The notes below the pieces were generated by a model that did no database searches, had not been told where the DNA came from, and saw nothing but the letters and a program-made list of their open reading frames with translations. From JAWLBW01 sp041687475 (GTDB taxonomy: Bacteria > J088 > JAWLBW01), in assembly GCA_041687475.1 (NCBI GenBank), contig JAWLBW010000135.1, forward strand, positions 1-11,442: a stretch of DNA of 11,442 nt, in the 5' to 3' direction. The position numbers were made by a program, and so were the translations under genes. Of the stretch, positions 1-8,883 are shown piece after piece; positions within the stretch are counted from its first letter, which is position 1, and each line of letters starts with the position of its first letter.

Positions 1-257
1 ATGAGGTACTCTTCGCCACCGATTTTGATTTCGGTGCCCGAGTACTTGCCGAAGAGAACGCGATCACCGGCCTTGACGGCGAGCGGCGCGGTCTGACCAT
101 TGTCGAGCACGCGGCCATCGCCGACGGCCACGATCTTGCCTTCCTGGGGCTTTTCCTTTGCCGAGTCGGGAATGATGATGCCGCCCTTGGTCTTTTCTTC
201 TTCTTCGACGCGCTGCACAACGACGCGGTCGTGCAGGGGCTTGATTTTCGCTGCCAT
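1..257 (-). CDS. groES: Co-chaperonin GroES (partial, 3' end beyond the window edge)
   Basis: This is the 10-kDa lid of the GroEL folding chamber; it forms a heptameric cap that encloses substrate protein in the cytosol. The reverse strand reads from ATG at 257 (MAAKIKPLHDRVVVQR) through the mobile-loop region (EEEEKTKGGIIIPDSAKEK) to GDRVLFGKYSG and GGEEYLI, all characteristic of GroES. About 85 residues are present and the family is about 95, so only about ten C-terminal residues are cut off. A strong AGGAGG ribosome site (268-273) lies 10 nt before the ATG. groEL is expected immediately downstream, beyond position 1 (inference). Expression is likely heat-inducible through the CIRCE/HrcA operator described separately. 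Confidence 0.97.
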   Translation of the reverse strand, partial: MAAKIKPLHDRVVVQRVEEEEKTKGGIIIPDSAKEKPQEGKIVAVGDGRVLDNGQTAPLAVKAGDRVLFGKYSGTEIKIGGEEYL

Positions 258-331
258 ATTCTCAGAACCTCCTCAGTAGTCAGCTCGAGTATGAGAAAAC
301 AGGGGTAAATGAAAGTGATCGGTATCTGTTG

Positions 332-358
332 TTAGCACTCACGGTTGGCGAGTGCTAC
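332..358. promoter_or_regulatory. CIRCE operator (HrcA-binding inverted repeat) of groES
   Basis: The arms TTAGCACTC (332-340) and GAGTGCTAC (350-358) are separated by exactly 9 nt. This matches the CIRCE consensus TTAGCACTC-N9-GAGTGCTAA at 17 of 18 arm positions. It lies between the groES -10 box and its start codon, about 75 nt upstream of the ATG. CIRCE is the binding site of the heat-shock repressor HrcA, whose activity depends on GroEL (family knowledge). The hrcA gene itself is not in this window. Confidence 0.95.
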
Positions 359-368
359 TACGATCCAC

Positions 369-396
369 AGTATAGCCATGGGCCTCGAAAATGCAA
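369..396 (-). promoter_or_regulatory. sigma70-type promoter of groES
   Basis: On the minus strand a -35 box TTGCAT (complement of 391-396) and a -10 box TATACT (complement of 369-374) are separated by 16 nt. Transcription would start near 361-363, right at the upstream arm of the CIRCE repeat, so bound HrcA would block initiation. This is the usual CIRCE arrangement. No sigma32-like heat-shock promoter was evident. Confidence 0.75.
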
Positions 397-725
397 GGTG
401 TCGACGACCGGTTTTTCAACCCTTTTCGGGGGAAGAGAAACGGAGCCCGACGGGCCGAGGCGGGGCAGCTGTGTATCGTTTCGATACCGGCTACTCTCCA
501 AACATAATTCCTGCCGGTTGGAATGCAAGGGGCCGGGCCGAAAAAATTTCATTTTTCTGCCGACCGACCGCGTCTCCGACGCGGAATGGCCAAGACCCGA
601 TGGCCAATGGTCGACGCCGAGCGGGAATCCCCTTCCAACCCGTGCGGCACATGGCCGCTGTCCTCGCTCGGACGACGGACGACGAGCGGCGGACGACCAC
701 CCTGCATCCGTGCATTCTTTTTAAA
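397..725. other. Divergent intergenic spacer between groES and serB
   Basis: No convincing gene is present: the short open frames on both strands resemble no family and have poor ribosome sites. Features seen are a perfect small palindrome GTATCG-TTT-CGATAC at 473-487, heptad-phased RATGGYC repeats at 585-612, and a GAC/CGG-rich low-complexity run at about 668-700. The palindrome is in operator format but I know no regulator for it. Confidence 0.5.
585..612. repeat. Heptanucleotide RATGGYC repeat, degenerate copy
   Basis: Four consecutive 7-nt units can be drawn: AATGGCC (585-591), AAGACCC (592-598, degenerate), GATGGCC (599-605) and AATGGTC (606-612). The 12-mer GATGGCCAATGG at 599-610 recurs exactly at 8806-8817 after rdgB. 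It belongs to a dispersed intergenic short-repeat family; its function is unknown. Confidence 0.6.
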
Positions 726-755
726 TTGTCGCTACGACGCACTGCGTGCTACACT
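726..755 (+). promoter_or_regulatory. Candidate sigma70 promoter of the serB-REC/PilZ unit
   Basis: TTGTCG (726-731) and TACACT (750-755) are 18 nt apart. The start point would be near 762, giving a leader of about 27 nt before the chosen GTG start of serB. Both boxes are imperfect, but this is the only reasonable pair close to the gene. Confidence 0.45.
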
Positions 756-788
756 GACTGTTTTCTTTCCCACCCGTAGGCCTTGCCT

Positions 789-1991
789 GTGAATAAGCGA
801 GTACTCATTACGGTGCGGGGCCACGACGCCCCGGGAATCACACGCGATCTTTCGGGTGTGCTGGCCGAGAATGGAGCCATCCTGGAAGATGTCGAGCAGG
901 TGGTTAACCACGGACTTCTTCTACTGTCGTTCCTTGTCGGGTTCGACGATGCAAAGGCCGCCGAAACGGCCGACGCCGCCCTGGCAGAGGCTTCGGCCAA
1001 GCACGGCCTCGTATACGAGGCCCGGCAGGTCAGTACCGAAGACATTCGCCGTCATACAACCCGTACCACCCATGTCGTGACGCTGTTGGGCCCCGATCTC
1101 AACCCCTCGGTTCTGCAGGCCGTTTCCGGCGTGCTGGCCGCGGCCGGCGTCAACATCGAGAAAATCAACAAGTTCCAGGGGGGGCGTATCGGCAGCCTCG
1201 AACTGCTCGTATCCGACAACGGCCTGGTAAGTCCCCGTCAGTTGAAGCAGAACCTGCTCGAGCTTAACGAGCGCTTCAACATCGATGTGGCCGTACAACG
1301 CGAGTCGGTGTTCCGCCGCTCGAAGCGGCTGGTCGTCATGGACATGGACTCGACCCTCATTGCCTGTGAAGTCATTGACGAGCTGGCAGCCGAGGCGGGA
1401 CAGAAAGAGCGGGTGGCCGCCATTACCGAACGTGCCATGCGCGGCGAGCTTGATTTCAAGGAATCGCTGCGCGAACGCGTTTCGGCGCTCAAGGGCATGA
1501 AGGTCGACGCACTGCAGCGCGTGGCCGCGCGAATCGAGCTTACGCCGGGCGCCCAGACCCTGATATCGGTGCTGCATCGGCTCGGCTACAAGACCGCCGT
1601 CATATCGGGCGGTTTCCGCTTCTTTACCGAGCATGTGAAGCAGAACCTGGGCCTCGATTACGCGCACGCCAACGAACTCGAAATCGAAGGCGGCCTGCTC
1701 ACGGGCAGGGTCAAGGGCAACATTATCGACGCCGACGGTAAGGCCGACCTTCTCGAAGATATCGCCCGGCGAGAAGGCATAGGCCTCGATCAGGTCATCG
1801 CCATCGGCGACGGCGCCAACGATCTCAAGATGCTGGCGCGCGCCGGCCTGGGTATTGCCTTCAACGCGAAGCGCCGTGTACAGGAAGCCGCCGACGGTAC
1901 CATCAGCGGTAGTCTCGACAGCATTCTGTACCTGCTCGGTATTACGCCACGCGATGTCGAGGAGCTCTCACAGTTGCCATGGCAAAGCTGA
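789..1991 (+). CDS. serB: Phosphoserine phosphatase SerB with two ACT domains
   Basis: The enzyme hydrolyses O-phospho-L-serine to serine, the last step of serine biosynthesis, in the cytosol. The first ~165 residues hold tandem ACT domains (VLITVRGHDAPGITRDLSGV, then THVVTLLGPDLNPSVLQAV), which usually sense serine. A HAD-family phosphatase domain follows. Its motifs are D185-M-D187-S-T (nucleophile and acid), SGGF near 273-276, K318 (GKADLL) and GDGANDLKM with D341 and D345. All catalytic residues are intact, and the ~400-residue length fits the ACT-ACT-HAD type of SerB. I chose GTG at 789 because GTAGG (776-780) sits 8 nt before it. The in-frame TTG at 783 would leave only 2 nt. The 3' end overlaps the next gene by 13 nt, so the two are probably translationally coupled. 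Confidence 0.95.
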   Translation: MNKRVLITVRGHDAPGITRDLSGVLAENGAILEDVEQVVNHGLLLLSFLVGFDDAKAAETADAALAEASAKHGLVYEARQVSTEDIRRHTTRTTHVVTLLGPDLNPSVLQAVSGVLAAAGVNIEKINKFQGGRIGSLELLVSDNGLVSPRQLKQNLLELNERFNIDVAVQRESVFRRSKRLVVMDMDSTLIACEVIDELAAEAGQKERVAAITERAMRGELDFKESLRERVSALKGMKVDALQRVAARIELTPGAQTLISVLHRLGYKTAVISGGFRFFTEHVKQNLGLDYAHANELEIEGGLLTGRVKGNIIDADGKADLLEDIARREGIGLDQVIAIGDGANDLKMLARAGLGIAFNAKRRVQEAADGTISGSLDSILYLLGITPRDVEELSQLPWQS

Positions 1992-2668
1992 AGGTTCTCA
2001 TTGCGACGGCCGAGGCGACCAGTGTCGCCCGTGTGCGTCAGAGCCTGCTCGGACGCGACGAATACCACATCGTCGGCACCACGAGCGGCGTCGAGGCCCT
2101 GAACAAGGCGAAGTTCGAGCATCCCGAAGTGGCGGTCATCGATATTGCCTTGCCCGATCTGAGCGGTGACGAGGTCTGTCGCGAAATTCGTCGCGACCCT
2201 GATTTGAGCGCGACCATCGTCGGCATCATGGCCGAGAAGGGCGACGAGTTTTTCGAGCAACGCGCGCGTGACGCCGGCGCCAACCAGGTGCTGAGTAAGC
2301 CGCTCGACCCGGTCGAGATAGATGCCTGGCTCGGCAAGATTCTTGCCGCCTCGGTGCGCAGATCGGTACGGCTGCCGCTGCGCATCAAGGTCGCGGGGGC
2401 CACGAGCATGGGCGAGATGCGGGGCGAATCGCTCGACCTGAGTTCGACGGGCATTCGGTTCGACATGACGACCTGCAATCTCGAGGCGGGTTATTCGATC
2501 TGGCTCAAGTTCCAGATCAGCGCCGATACGCCGCCCATCGTCTGCAAGGGCGAGGTGGTGCGGGTCATCAACAAGGGCGGGCGCTACGAAGTAGCGGTGA
2601 AATTCGCCAGCTTCAACGGCGACGGCGGCCCCATTCTTCGCCGATTCCTGCGAGCGCAGGGCGCTTAG
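1979..2668 (+). CDS. Degenerate response-regulator receiver domain fused to a PilZ domain
   Basis: This 229-residue cytosolic protein has two domains. Residues ~4-120 have the receiver (REC) fold pattern: the phospho-acceptor position is kept as D55 (AVIDIALPD), as is the conserved lysine K107 (LSKPLDP). The N-terminal acidic pair that binds magnesium is replaced by T10-A11 (VLIATAEAT), and the switch Thr/Ser position is M84. Phosphorylation may therefore be weak or absent. Residues ~125-225 form a PilZ domain with the c-di-GMP motifs RRSVR (127-131) and DLSSTG (D153-x-S155-xx-G158), both intact, so c-di-GMP binding is likely. The ATG lies inside the 3' end of serB (13-nt overlap), implying one operon. 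PilZ proteins often control pili, motility or polysaccharide export, but the target here is unknown. The domain calls are firm; the role is inference. Confidence 0.9.
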   Translation: MAKLKVLIATAEATSVARVRQSLLGRDEYHIVGTTSGVEALNKAKFEHPEVAVIDIALPDLSGDEVCREIRRDPDLSATIVGIMAEKGDEFFEQRARDAGANQVLSKPLDPVEIDAWLGKILAASVRRSVRLPLRIKVAGATSMGEMRGESLDLSSTGIRFDMTTCNLEAGYSIWLKFQISADTPPIVCKGEVVRVINKGGRYEVAVKFASFNGDGGPILRRFLRAQGA

Positions 2669-2674
2669 CGGGGG

Positions 2675-2723
2675 AGATCCCAGATCCCAGATCGCAGATC
2701 CCAGATCGCAAATTCCAGATTTG
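2675..2723. repeat. Heptanucleotide AGATCSC tandem repeat
   Basis: Seven consecutive 7-nt units follow the REC-PilZ stop codon: AGATCCC, AGATCCC, AGATCGC, AGATCCC, AGATCGC, AAATTCC and AGATTTG. Five are near-identical and two are degenerate. The same unit family recurs at 8087-8141 between rph and rdgB. The remainder of this 147-nt convergent spacer holds a possible hairpin (GGGAGAG at 2736-2742 with CTCTCCC at 2774-2780) but no T-run, so I do not call a terminator. Confidence 0.85.
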
Positions 2724-2815
2724 TGGCTTAGGGAAGGGAGAGGGCTGGCAGCCTGGAATCGCCCCTTCGCAAGCTCTCCCCATCTCCCCATCGACGTACG
2801 ACCGTGCTGCACGTG

Positions 2816-4756
<1,941 letters not shown>

Positions 4757-4980
4757 GGGCGATTCCTTCAGGATAGTGATTCGGCACGCCCGGTGTCAAA
4801 GCATACAGGCGCAGTTGCAGGGTAGAAGCGGTTTCAGCCGCCCATTCGGCGAGAAGGATTGCGGGGCTCGAAGGTACAACGCGCGGGGGAAAGGTCGGGC
4901 ACGACGCGAGCGCAATCGACCGGTCGGCAACTGGATCGTAGACCTCTGAATGCCTTGCTGCCTGGGTAGATCACTCCAGT
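4757..4980. other. Divergent spacer between the ABC-F gene and the histidine kinase gene
   Basis: This is part of a 319-nt stretch without a gene. An open frame enters it from 4950, but it begins upstream of the promoter at 4981-5009 and resembles no protein before position 5076, so I treat it as non-coding. No repeat or RNA gene was recognised. A minus-strand promoter for the ABC-F gene must lie here; the candidates are weak. Confidence 0.45.
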
Positions 4981-5009
4981 TTGACATGAAAGGTTGCCGG
5001 CGGTATAAA
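4981..5009 (+). promoter_or_regulatory. Near-consensus sigma70 promoter of the histidine kinase gene
   Basis: TTGACA (4981-4986) and TATAAA (5004-5009) are separated by exactly 17 nt, matching consensus at 11 of 12 positions. Transcription would start near 5016, giving a leader of about 60 nt before the ATG at 5076. This supports the downstream start codon and predicts strong constitutive transcription unless a repressor binds. Confidence 0.85.
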
Positions 5010-5075
5010 GATCGGGGCCTGGTGGGTTGCGGCCCGCGATGTCTACTGTGGCCCCGGGAAGGGAGGTGCGTGTCC

Positions 5076-6245
5076 ATGCTGACTTTTGATTCCGTGCGTG
5101 TTTCGCCTGCGCGAGTGGCCGGCATTGAAGACCTCGGGGGATTACAGCAATTGGGACGCGAACTCGTGGCGACCGAGCGGCTTACCGCCTTCGAGTTGAG
5201 CACGGTGCGGGAAGGGGGCAGTCAGGTGCTCGTCAGGATCGGCGAGACCCTGCATGAGGCCGAAACGCCGGGCATGGATGCCTGCGCCGAAAACAACGGC
5301 GTGTGGAGTTTCGGCCTGGGCGACGGGCAGACACTTCTCGGGCGGTTGCGGGTGCGATTGGCAGGGGCGCCCGACCACGCGTTGGTCAACGAATTGCAGC
5401 AGCTCAGCCAGTTGCTCTATTTCTCGGTGCGGCGCGTGGTCGATCGCGAGCGCATGGTCGAGCTCGAACGGCGCATCGAATACCTCTCGGAGCAGGCCCG
5501 CCACGCCGACCACCTCAAGGAAGAGTTCCTTTCGAATCTGAGTCATGAGCTGCGTACGCCGCTGACGGCCATTCTCGGTTTTGCCGAAATTCTTACCGAG
5601 CGTCCCGAGCTGGCCGACGCCTCTCTCGAATGCGTCACGCGCATACGCGACAACGGCGCGAAGTTGCTGCAGTTGCTGAACCGCCTCATTACGCTGGCCA
5701 AGTCGGAAGCCGACAGGGTAAACGTCATGCTCGGGTGGGTGAATGTGGCCGACATCGTGCATGAGGCGGTGCGTACCTTTCGTCCCCAGGCCGAGTCGAA
5801 GGGCCTGACGGTCAACACCCGCATTGACCAGGTGCCGCCTGTCGAAACCGATGGGCGCCTGCTTCGCGAAGTGCTCGACTGCCTGCTCGAGAACGCCGTC
5901 AAGTTTACCGATTTCGGCGAAATCTTCGTGAGCGCCCGCTATCGCGGAAGCGAACTTCTGCTCGAGATAAGCGACACCGGCCGGGGCATCGACAACGGCG
6001 ACATGCCCTTCGTGTTCAACGCCTTCTGGCAGGGCGACGGCTCAATGACGCGCGCCGTGGGCGGCAACGGCATCGGGCTGGCTCTGGCAAGCCGTCTGCT
6101 GAACCGGCTCGGCGGCCGCATTCATGTCGACAGCCACCCCGGCCGCGGTTCGACCTTTACGGTTACCCTGACGCGGCAGATGGCGGTCAGGCCCCTGCGA
6201 CCGTCGCGCGCGGTCGATGCCCAGCAGTTCGCCCTCGACTTCTGA
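5076..6245 (+). CDS. Soluble sensor histidine kinase (HisKA + HATPase_c)
   Basis: A 389-residue kinase of a two-component or phosphorelay system. Residues ~1-125 are an unassigned sensory region, perhaps GAF-like. A short coiled coil follows (RERMVELERRIEYLSEQ, about 125-145). The H-box FLSNLSHELRTPLTAILGF carries the phospho-acceptor H157. The ATP-binding domain has an N-box (LLENAVKF, N273), a G1 box SDTGRGI (D300), the F-box region NAFWQGD, a G2 box GGNGIGLALA, and ends in GRGSTFTVTL. No transmembrane segment is visible, so it should act in the cytosol. I chose the ATG at 5076 because GGGAGG (5061-5066) precedes it by 9 nt; GTG at 5070 is possible and the ATG at 4950 lies upstream of the promoter. 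No response-regulator gene adjoins it, so it is an orphan kinase; the degenerate REC-PilZ protein is the nearest receiver. Confidence 0.94.
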   Translation: MLTFDSVRVSPARVAGIEDLGGLQQLGRELVATERLTAFELSTVREGGSQVLVRIGETLHEAETPGMDACAENNGVWSFGLGDGQTLLGRLRVRLAGAPDHALVNELQQLSQLLYFSVRRVVDRERMVELERRIEYLSEQARHADHLKEEFLSNLSHELRTPLTAILGFAEILTERPELADASLECVTRIRDNGAKLLQLLNRLITLAKSEADRVNVMLGWVNVADIVHEAVRTFRPQAESKGLTVNTRIDQVPPVETDGRLLREVLDCLLENAVKFTDFGEIFVSARYRGSELLLEISDTGRGIDNGDMPFVFNAFWQGDGSMTRAVGGNGIGLALASRLLNRLGGRIHVDSHPGRGSTFTVTLTRQMAVRPLRPSRAVDAQQFALDF

Positions 6246-6307
6246 GTCATCCTGCTCGCTCGGCGGGCGACCGGCCACAAGTGCGGCAATGTGGTACAGT
6301 AAGCGCT

Positions 6308-7429
6308 ATGTACGCGCTTCGGACCCTCGTCTGCACGCTTCTGGCAATGCTCGTTTACACGTCGGTCGATGCGGCCGAACCCGTGCTGGTGGCGCATTCC
6401 GACGGGCTTTTCGTGCGCGTCGACTCGTTTGCCCATGACGTTACCGAAAGCGCCGACGCCGTTTTTGCCCGCGTAGGCAAGCTTGTGCATCGTTTTCCGA
6501 CGATGCCCGTTACCGATACGGCCTGCACGCCCTTCATCCGTCGTTTCGGGGGCCGGGCGTACCTTCGGCGTGACGCCGTAGAGTGCCTGGGCGCCCGAAT
6601 TCCGCAGCATGAAGTGCCCATCATTCCCGCACGCATCGAGCCCTTGCTCGACTTTGCCTGGCCGCCCGCCACCGACAGCGTGCGCATCGTCATCGACGCC
6701 GGGCACGGCGGTCACGATTCCGGTGCCGTCGGCGTCGACGGTCTGGTCGAAAAGGAAATCACGCTGGCGATTTCGCGCATGCTGCACGCGCACCTGAACG
6801 AAGTGCCCGGGTTCGATGTTTACCTGACCCGTACCGACGATCGCTATCTTTCGCTGCGCGAACGCTCGGAAATCGCCAACCGCCTGCAGGCCGATCTCTT
6901 CATAAGCATTCACGGCAATGCCGGACGCCGCGCCACGGCCCAGGGATTCGAGATTTTCATCGCCGGTCGCCGGGCCGACGACGCCGACGCCATGGCGCTT
7001 GCTTCGCTTGAAAACGGCGGCGAAACCGATTTTGTGGTCAGCGATACGCAGAACATGCTGGCCGAACTGGCCCTGGCCGATCAACGGCAACAGAGCGCCC
7101 GGGCGGCCGATGCGCTGCTTCGGCGCGTGACCGGCAAGCTGGCTGTCGAAAACCGAGGAGTCAAGCAGGCGCCATTCTGGGTGCTGCTGGGCTCGAATAT
7201 GCCTGCCGTGCTCATTGAGACCGGCTTTTTATCGAACCACCAGGAAAGTCGGCTGCTGGCCGACCCGGCCTATCAGCGGCAGATGACCCAAGCGCTTTCC
7301 GACGCGCTCGAGGCCCTTCGGCCGTCACTGCTCGGCCGCCGCATGAGACAGCAACATGAACCCAACCACCCGCGCCAACGACGAACTCCGACACCTCAGG
7401 CTCACACCGAATTGGTTGCACCACGCTGA
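6308..7429 (+). CDS. Exported N-acetylmuramoyl-L-alanine amidase (Amidase_3, AmiC-like, no AMIN domain)
   Basis: A zinc enzyme that cuts the amide bond between N-acetylmuramic acid and L-alanine in peptidoglycan, normally in the periplasm during cell separation. The first ~22 residues form a signal peptide (hydrophobic TLVCTLLAMLVYTSV, predicted cut near VDA/AEP). Residues ~24-115 match no domain I know and are not an AMIN septal-targeting domain. The Amidase_3 domain runs from about 127: zinc ligands H133 (DAGHGGHDSG), E148 (VEKEITL) and H202 (SIHGNA), and catalytic E304 (ETGFLSN). ATG 6308 was chosen because it begins a clean signal peptide; the in-frame ATG at 6281 adds nine residues that break it. 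The ribosome site is weak. The last 24 codons run 74 nt into rph in another frame, giving a basic, Pro/Gln-rich tail. Confidence 0.92.
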   Translation: MYALRTLVCTLLAMLVYTSVDAAEPVLVAHSDGLFVRVDSFAHDVTESADAVFARVGKLVHRFPTMPVTDTACTPFIRRFGGRAYLRRDAVECLGARIPQHEVPIIPARIEPLLDFAWPPATDSVRIVIDAGHGGHDSGAVGVDGLVEKEITLAISRMLHAHLNEVPGFDVYLTRTDDRYLSLRERSEIANRLQADLFISIHGNAGRRATAQGFEIFIAGRRADDADAMALASLENGGETDFVVSDTQNMLAELALADQRQQSARAADALLRRVTGKLAVENRGVKQAPFWVLLGSNMPAVLIETGFLSNHQESRLLADPAYQRQMTQALSDALEALRPSLLGRRMRQQHEPNHPRQRRTPTPQAHTELVAPR

Positions 7430-8084
7430 CGGCTCGTGCCTCATCGAGCTCGGCAATACCCGCGTCATTGCGGCGGCCACTTTTGAAACCGGCGTACCCC
7501 GCTTTCTCGTCGGACGCGGCAGCGGCTGGGTCACAGCCGAATACGGCATGCTGCCGCGCAGCACGAATGAACGCATGGGCCGCGAAGCGGCCCGTGGCAA
7601 GCAGGGCGGACGCACGGTCGAAATTCAGCGGCTCATCGGACGCGCGCTACGCATGTCGGTCGACATGCAGGCCCTGGGCGAGAACACCCTTGTGGTCGAC
7701 TGCGACGTGCTCGACGCCGACGGCGGCACCCGCACGGCCTCGATTACGGCCGGTTATGTCGCCATGCACCTGGCCGTCGATCGCGCGGTAAAGAGCGGCA
7801 AGCTTGCGCGCAACCCGCTTCAACGCCAGGTGGCGGCTACCAGCGTTGGCATCGTCGAAGGCGTGCCCCGGCTCGATCTGCACTACGAATGGGATGCGGC
7901 CGCCGACGTCGACATGAATGTCGTCATGACGAGCGAGGGCCGCTTCGTCGAAGTGCAGGGCACCGCCGAAAGCGAACCCTTCAGCGACGAAGAACTGGCG
8001 ACGCTGCTTGCGCTGGCCCGAGGCGGCTGCGATCACCTGTTCGAAGCACAACGAAGCTGCCTGCGGGCGGCCGGCGCGCTTTGA
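7356..8084 (+). CDS. rph: Ribonuclease PH
   Basis: A phosphorolytic 3'-5' exoribonuclease that trims the 3' ends of tRNA precursors in the cytosol, releasing nucleoside diphosphates. The 242-residue product follows RNase PH along its full length: GNTRVIAAATFETGVPRFL, GWVTAEYGMLPRSTNER, REAARGKQGGRTVEIQRLIGRALR, DCDVLDADGGTRTASIT, and DMNVVMT with D180 and D186 at the usual metal/phosphate positions. It ends in LLALARGGCDHLF. The start MNPTTRANDELRHLRL aligns with the family N-terminus, so the 74-nt overlap with the amidase gene appears real. The ribosome site is poor, which suggests translation coupled to the upstream gene. The nearby tRNA genes encode their CCA ends. Confidence 0.97.
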   Translation: MNPTTRANDELRHLRLTPNWLHHADGSCLIELGNTRVIAAATFETGVPRFLVGRGSGWVTAEYGMLPRSTNERMGREAARGKQGGRTVEIQRLIGRALRMSVDMQALGENTLVVDCDVLDADGGTRTASITAGYVAMHLAVDRAVKSGKLARNPLQRQVAATSVGIVEGVPRLDLHYEWDAAADVDMNVVMTSEGRFVEVQGTAESEPFSDEELATLLALARGGCDHLFEAQRSCLRAAGAL

Positions 8085-8086
8085 TG

Positions 8087-8141
8087 AGATCGCAGATCCC
8101 AGATCCCAGATCGCAAAGAAGAGCGCAGAATTGCAGATTGC
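8087..8141. repeat. Heptanucleotide AGATCSC tandem repeat, second locus
   Basis: Directly after the rph stop codon come AGATCGC, AGATCCC, AGATCCC and AGATCGC (8087-8114). A degenerate tail keeps the motif roughly in phase (AGAATTGC, AGATTGC to 8141). It is the same family as 2675-2723. Both copies lie immediately 3' of a stop codon in the same orientation. Confidence 0.8.
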
Positions 8142-8171
8142 AGAACGAAGACTTTTTCGCACGGTCTACGC

Positions 8172-8777
8172 ATGTCGAATATTCTGGTGGTTGCCACCGG
8201 TAACAAGGGTAAGTTGAAGGAAATCAGGCACCGGCTCGAGGGGCTTCGGCTCGAAGTACGGGCACTGACCGATTTTCCGCCCGTTGAAGAGCCGGAAGAA
8301 GATCAGCCCGACTTCGAGGGAAACGCGCGCCTCAAGGCTCGCTATTATGCGGAAAGGCTGGGGCACTGGGTCGTGGCCGACGATTCGGGGCTCGAGGTCG
8401 ATGCGCTCGGCGGCGAGCCCGGCGTTCGGTCGGCCCGCTATGCCGGCGAACCCTCGAACGACGCGCGCAACAATGAAAAGCTGCTGAACGAGCTGGCCGA
8501 CGTGCCCGATGAAAAACGTACGGCGCGCTTTCGCTGCGTGCTCTGCGTGACCGGCCAGGAACTTCCGGGCGGCGAGCAGGTGTTCGACGGCGTGGTCGAA
8601 GGGCGCATTCTACGCGAACCTCGGGGGGAAGGGGGCTTTGGCTACGACCCTCTGTTTCTGCACCCGGGCCTGGGGCGCACCACCGCCGAGATTCCCCTCG
8701 AAGAGAAGAACCGCATCAGCCACAGGGGAAAGGCGCTCGACAAGTTACGGGAACACCTGGAGCGGGTGCTCGCGTAA
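8172..8777 (+). CDS. rdgB: XTP/dITP pyrophosphatase (RdgB/HAM1 family)
   Basis: The enzyme hydrolyses non-canonical purine nucleotides (XTP, dITP/ITP) to monophosphates and pyrophosphate, keeping them out of DNA and RNA. The 201-residue product shows the family signatures in order: VVATGNKGKLKEI (T9-G10-N11-K12), FEGNARLKA, DDSGLEVDALGG with D70-D71 at the catalytic/magnesium position, GVRSARYAG, GEGGFGYDPLF and ISHRGKAL. Length is normal (E. coli about 197). The start at 8172 lacks a clear Shine-Dalgarno sequence, but the protein begins at the family's first strand. It follows rph by 87 nt, filled mostly by the heptad repeat, and rph-rdgB adjacency is common in proteobacteria. Confidence 0.97.
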   Translation: MSNILVVATGNKGKLKEIRHRLEGLRLEVRALTDFPPVEEPEEDQPDFEGNARLKARYYAERLGHWVVADDSGLEVDALGGEPGVRSARYAGEPSNDARNNEKLLNELADVPDEKRTARFRCVLCVTGQELPGGEQVFDGVVEGRILREPRGEGGFGYDPLFLHPGLGRTTAEIPLEEKNRISHRGKALDKLREHLERVLA

Positions 8778-8784
8778 CACACGA

Positions 8785-8817
8785 AATGGCCGATGGTCGA
8801 TGGTCGATGGCCAATGG
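8785..8817. repeat. Heptanucleotide RATGGYC tandem repeat
   Basis: Four and a half uninterrupted 7-nt units lie just after the rdgB stop codon: AATGGCC, GATGGTC, GATGGTC, GATGGCC, AATGG. The final GATGGCCAATGG is identical to 599-610. The unit differs in sequence from the AGATCSC repeats but shares the 7-nt period and intergenic placement. Confidence 0.85.
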
Positions 8818-8860
8818 GGGATTGGGGACGAGGTATCCTGAGTATCCTCATTGGGATAGC

Positions 8861-8883
8861 AAGCGCGCTCCGCGTTTTTTCTT
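8861..8883 (+). terminator. Candidate intrinsic terminator after rdgB
   Basis: AAGCGCG (8861-8867), loop CTC and CGCGTTT (8871-8877) form a 7-bp stem with one G-T pair, followed by T-rich sequence (8875-8883). It would end the rdgB transcript just before the tRNA promoter. The stem is short, so confidence is moderate. Confidence 0.45.

Noticed and set aside
345..792. Several open frames on both strands in the groES-serB spacer.
   Set aside because: They overlap the CIRCE operator or promoters, have biased Arg/Pro/Ser composition, lack good ribosome sites and resemble no family.
4770..4799. Minus-strand promoter TTGACA-N18-TATCCT for the ABC-F gene.
   Set aside because: The start point would fall at about 4763, inside or just past the GAAGGA ribosome site at 4764-4769, so the mRNA would lose its Shine-Dalgarno sequence.
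4950..5075. N-terminal extension of the histidine kinase from ATG 4950.
   Set aside because: The strong promoter at 4981-5009 lies inside it, the sequence is Cys/Gly/Arg-rich and unlike a domain, and GGGAGG precedes ATG 5076 at ideal spacing.
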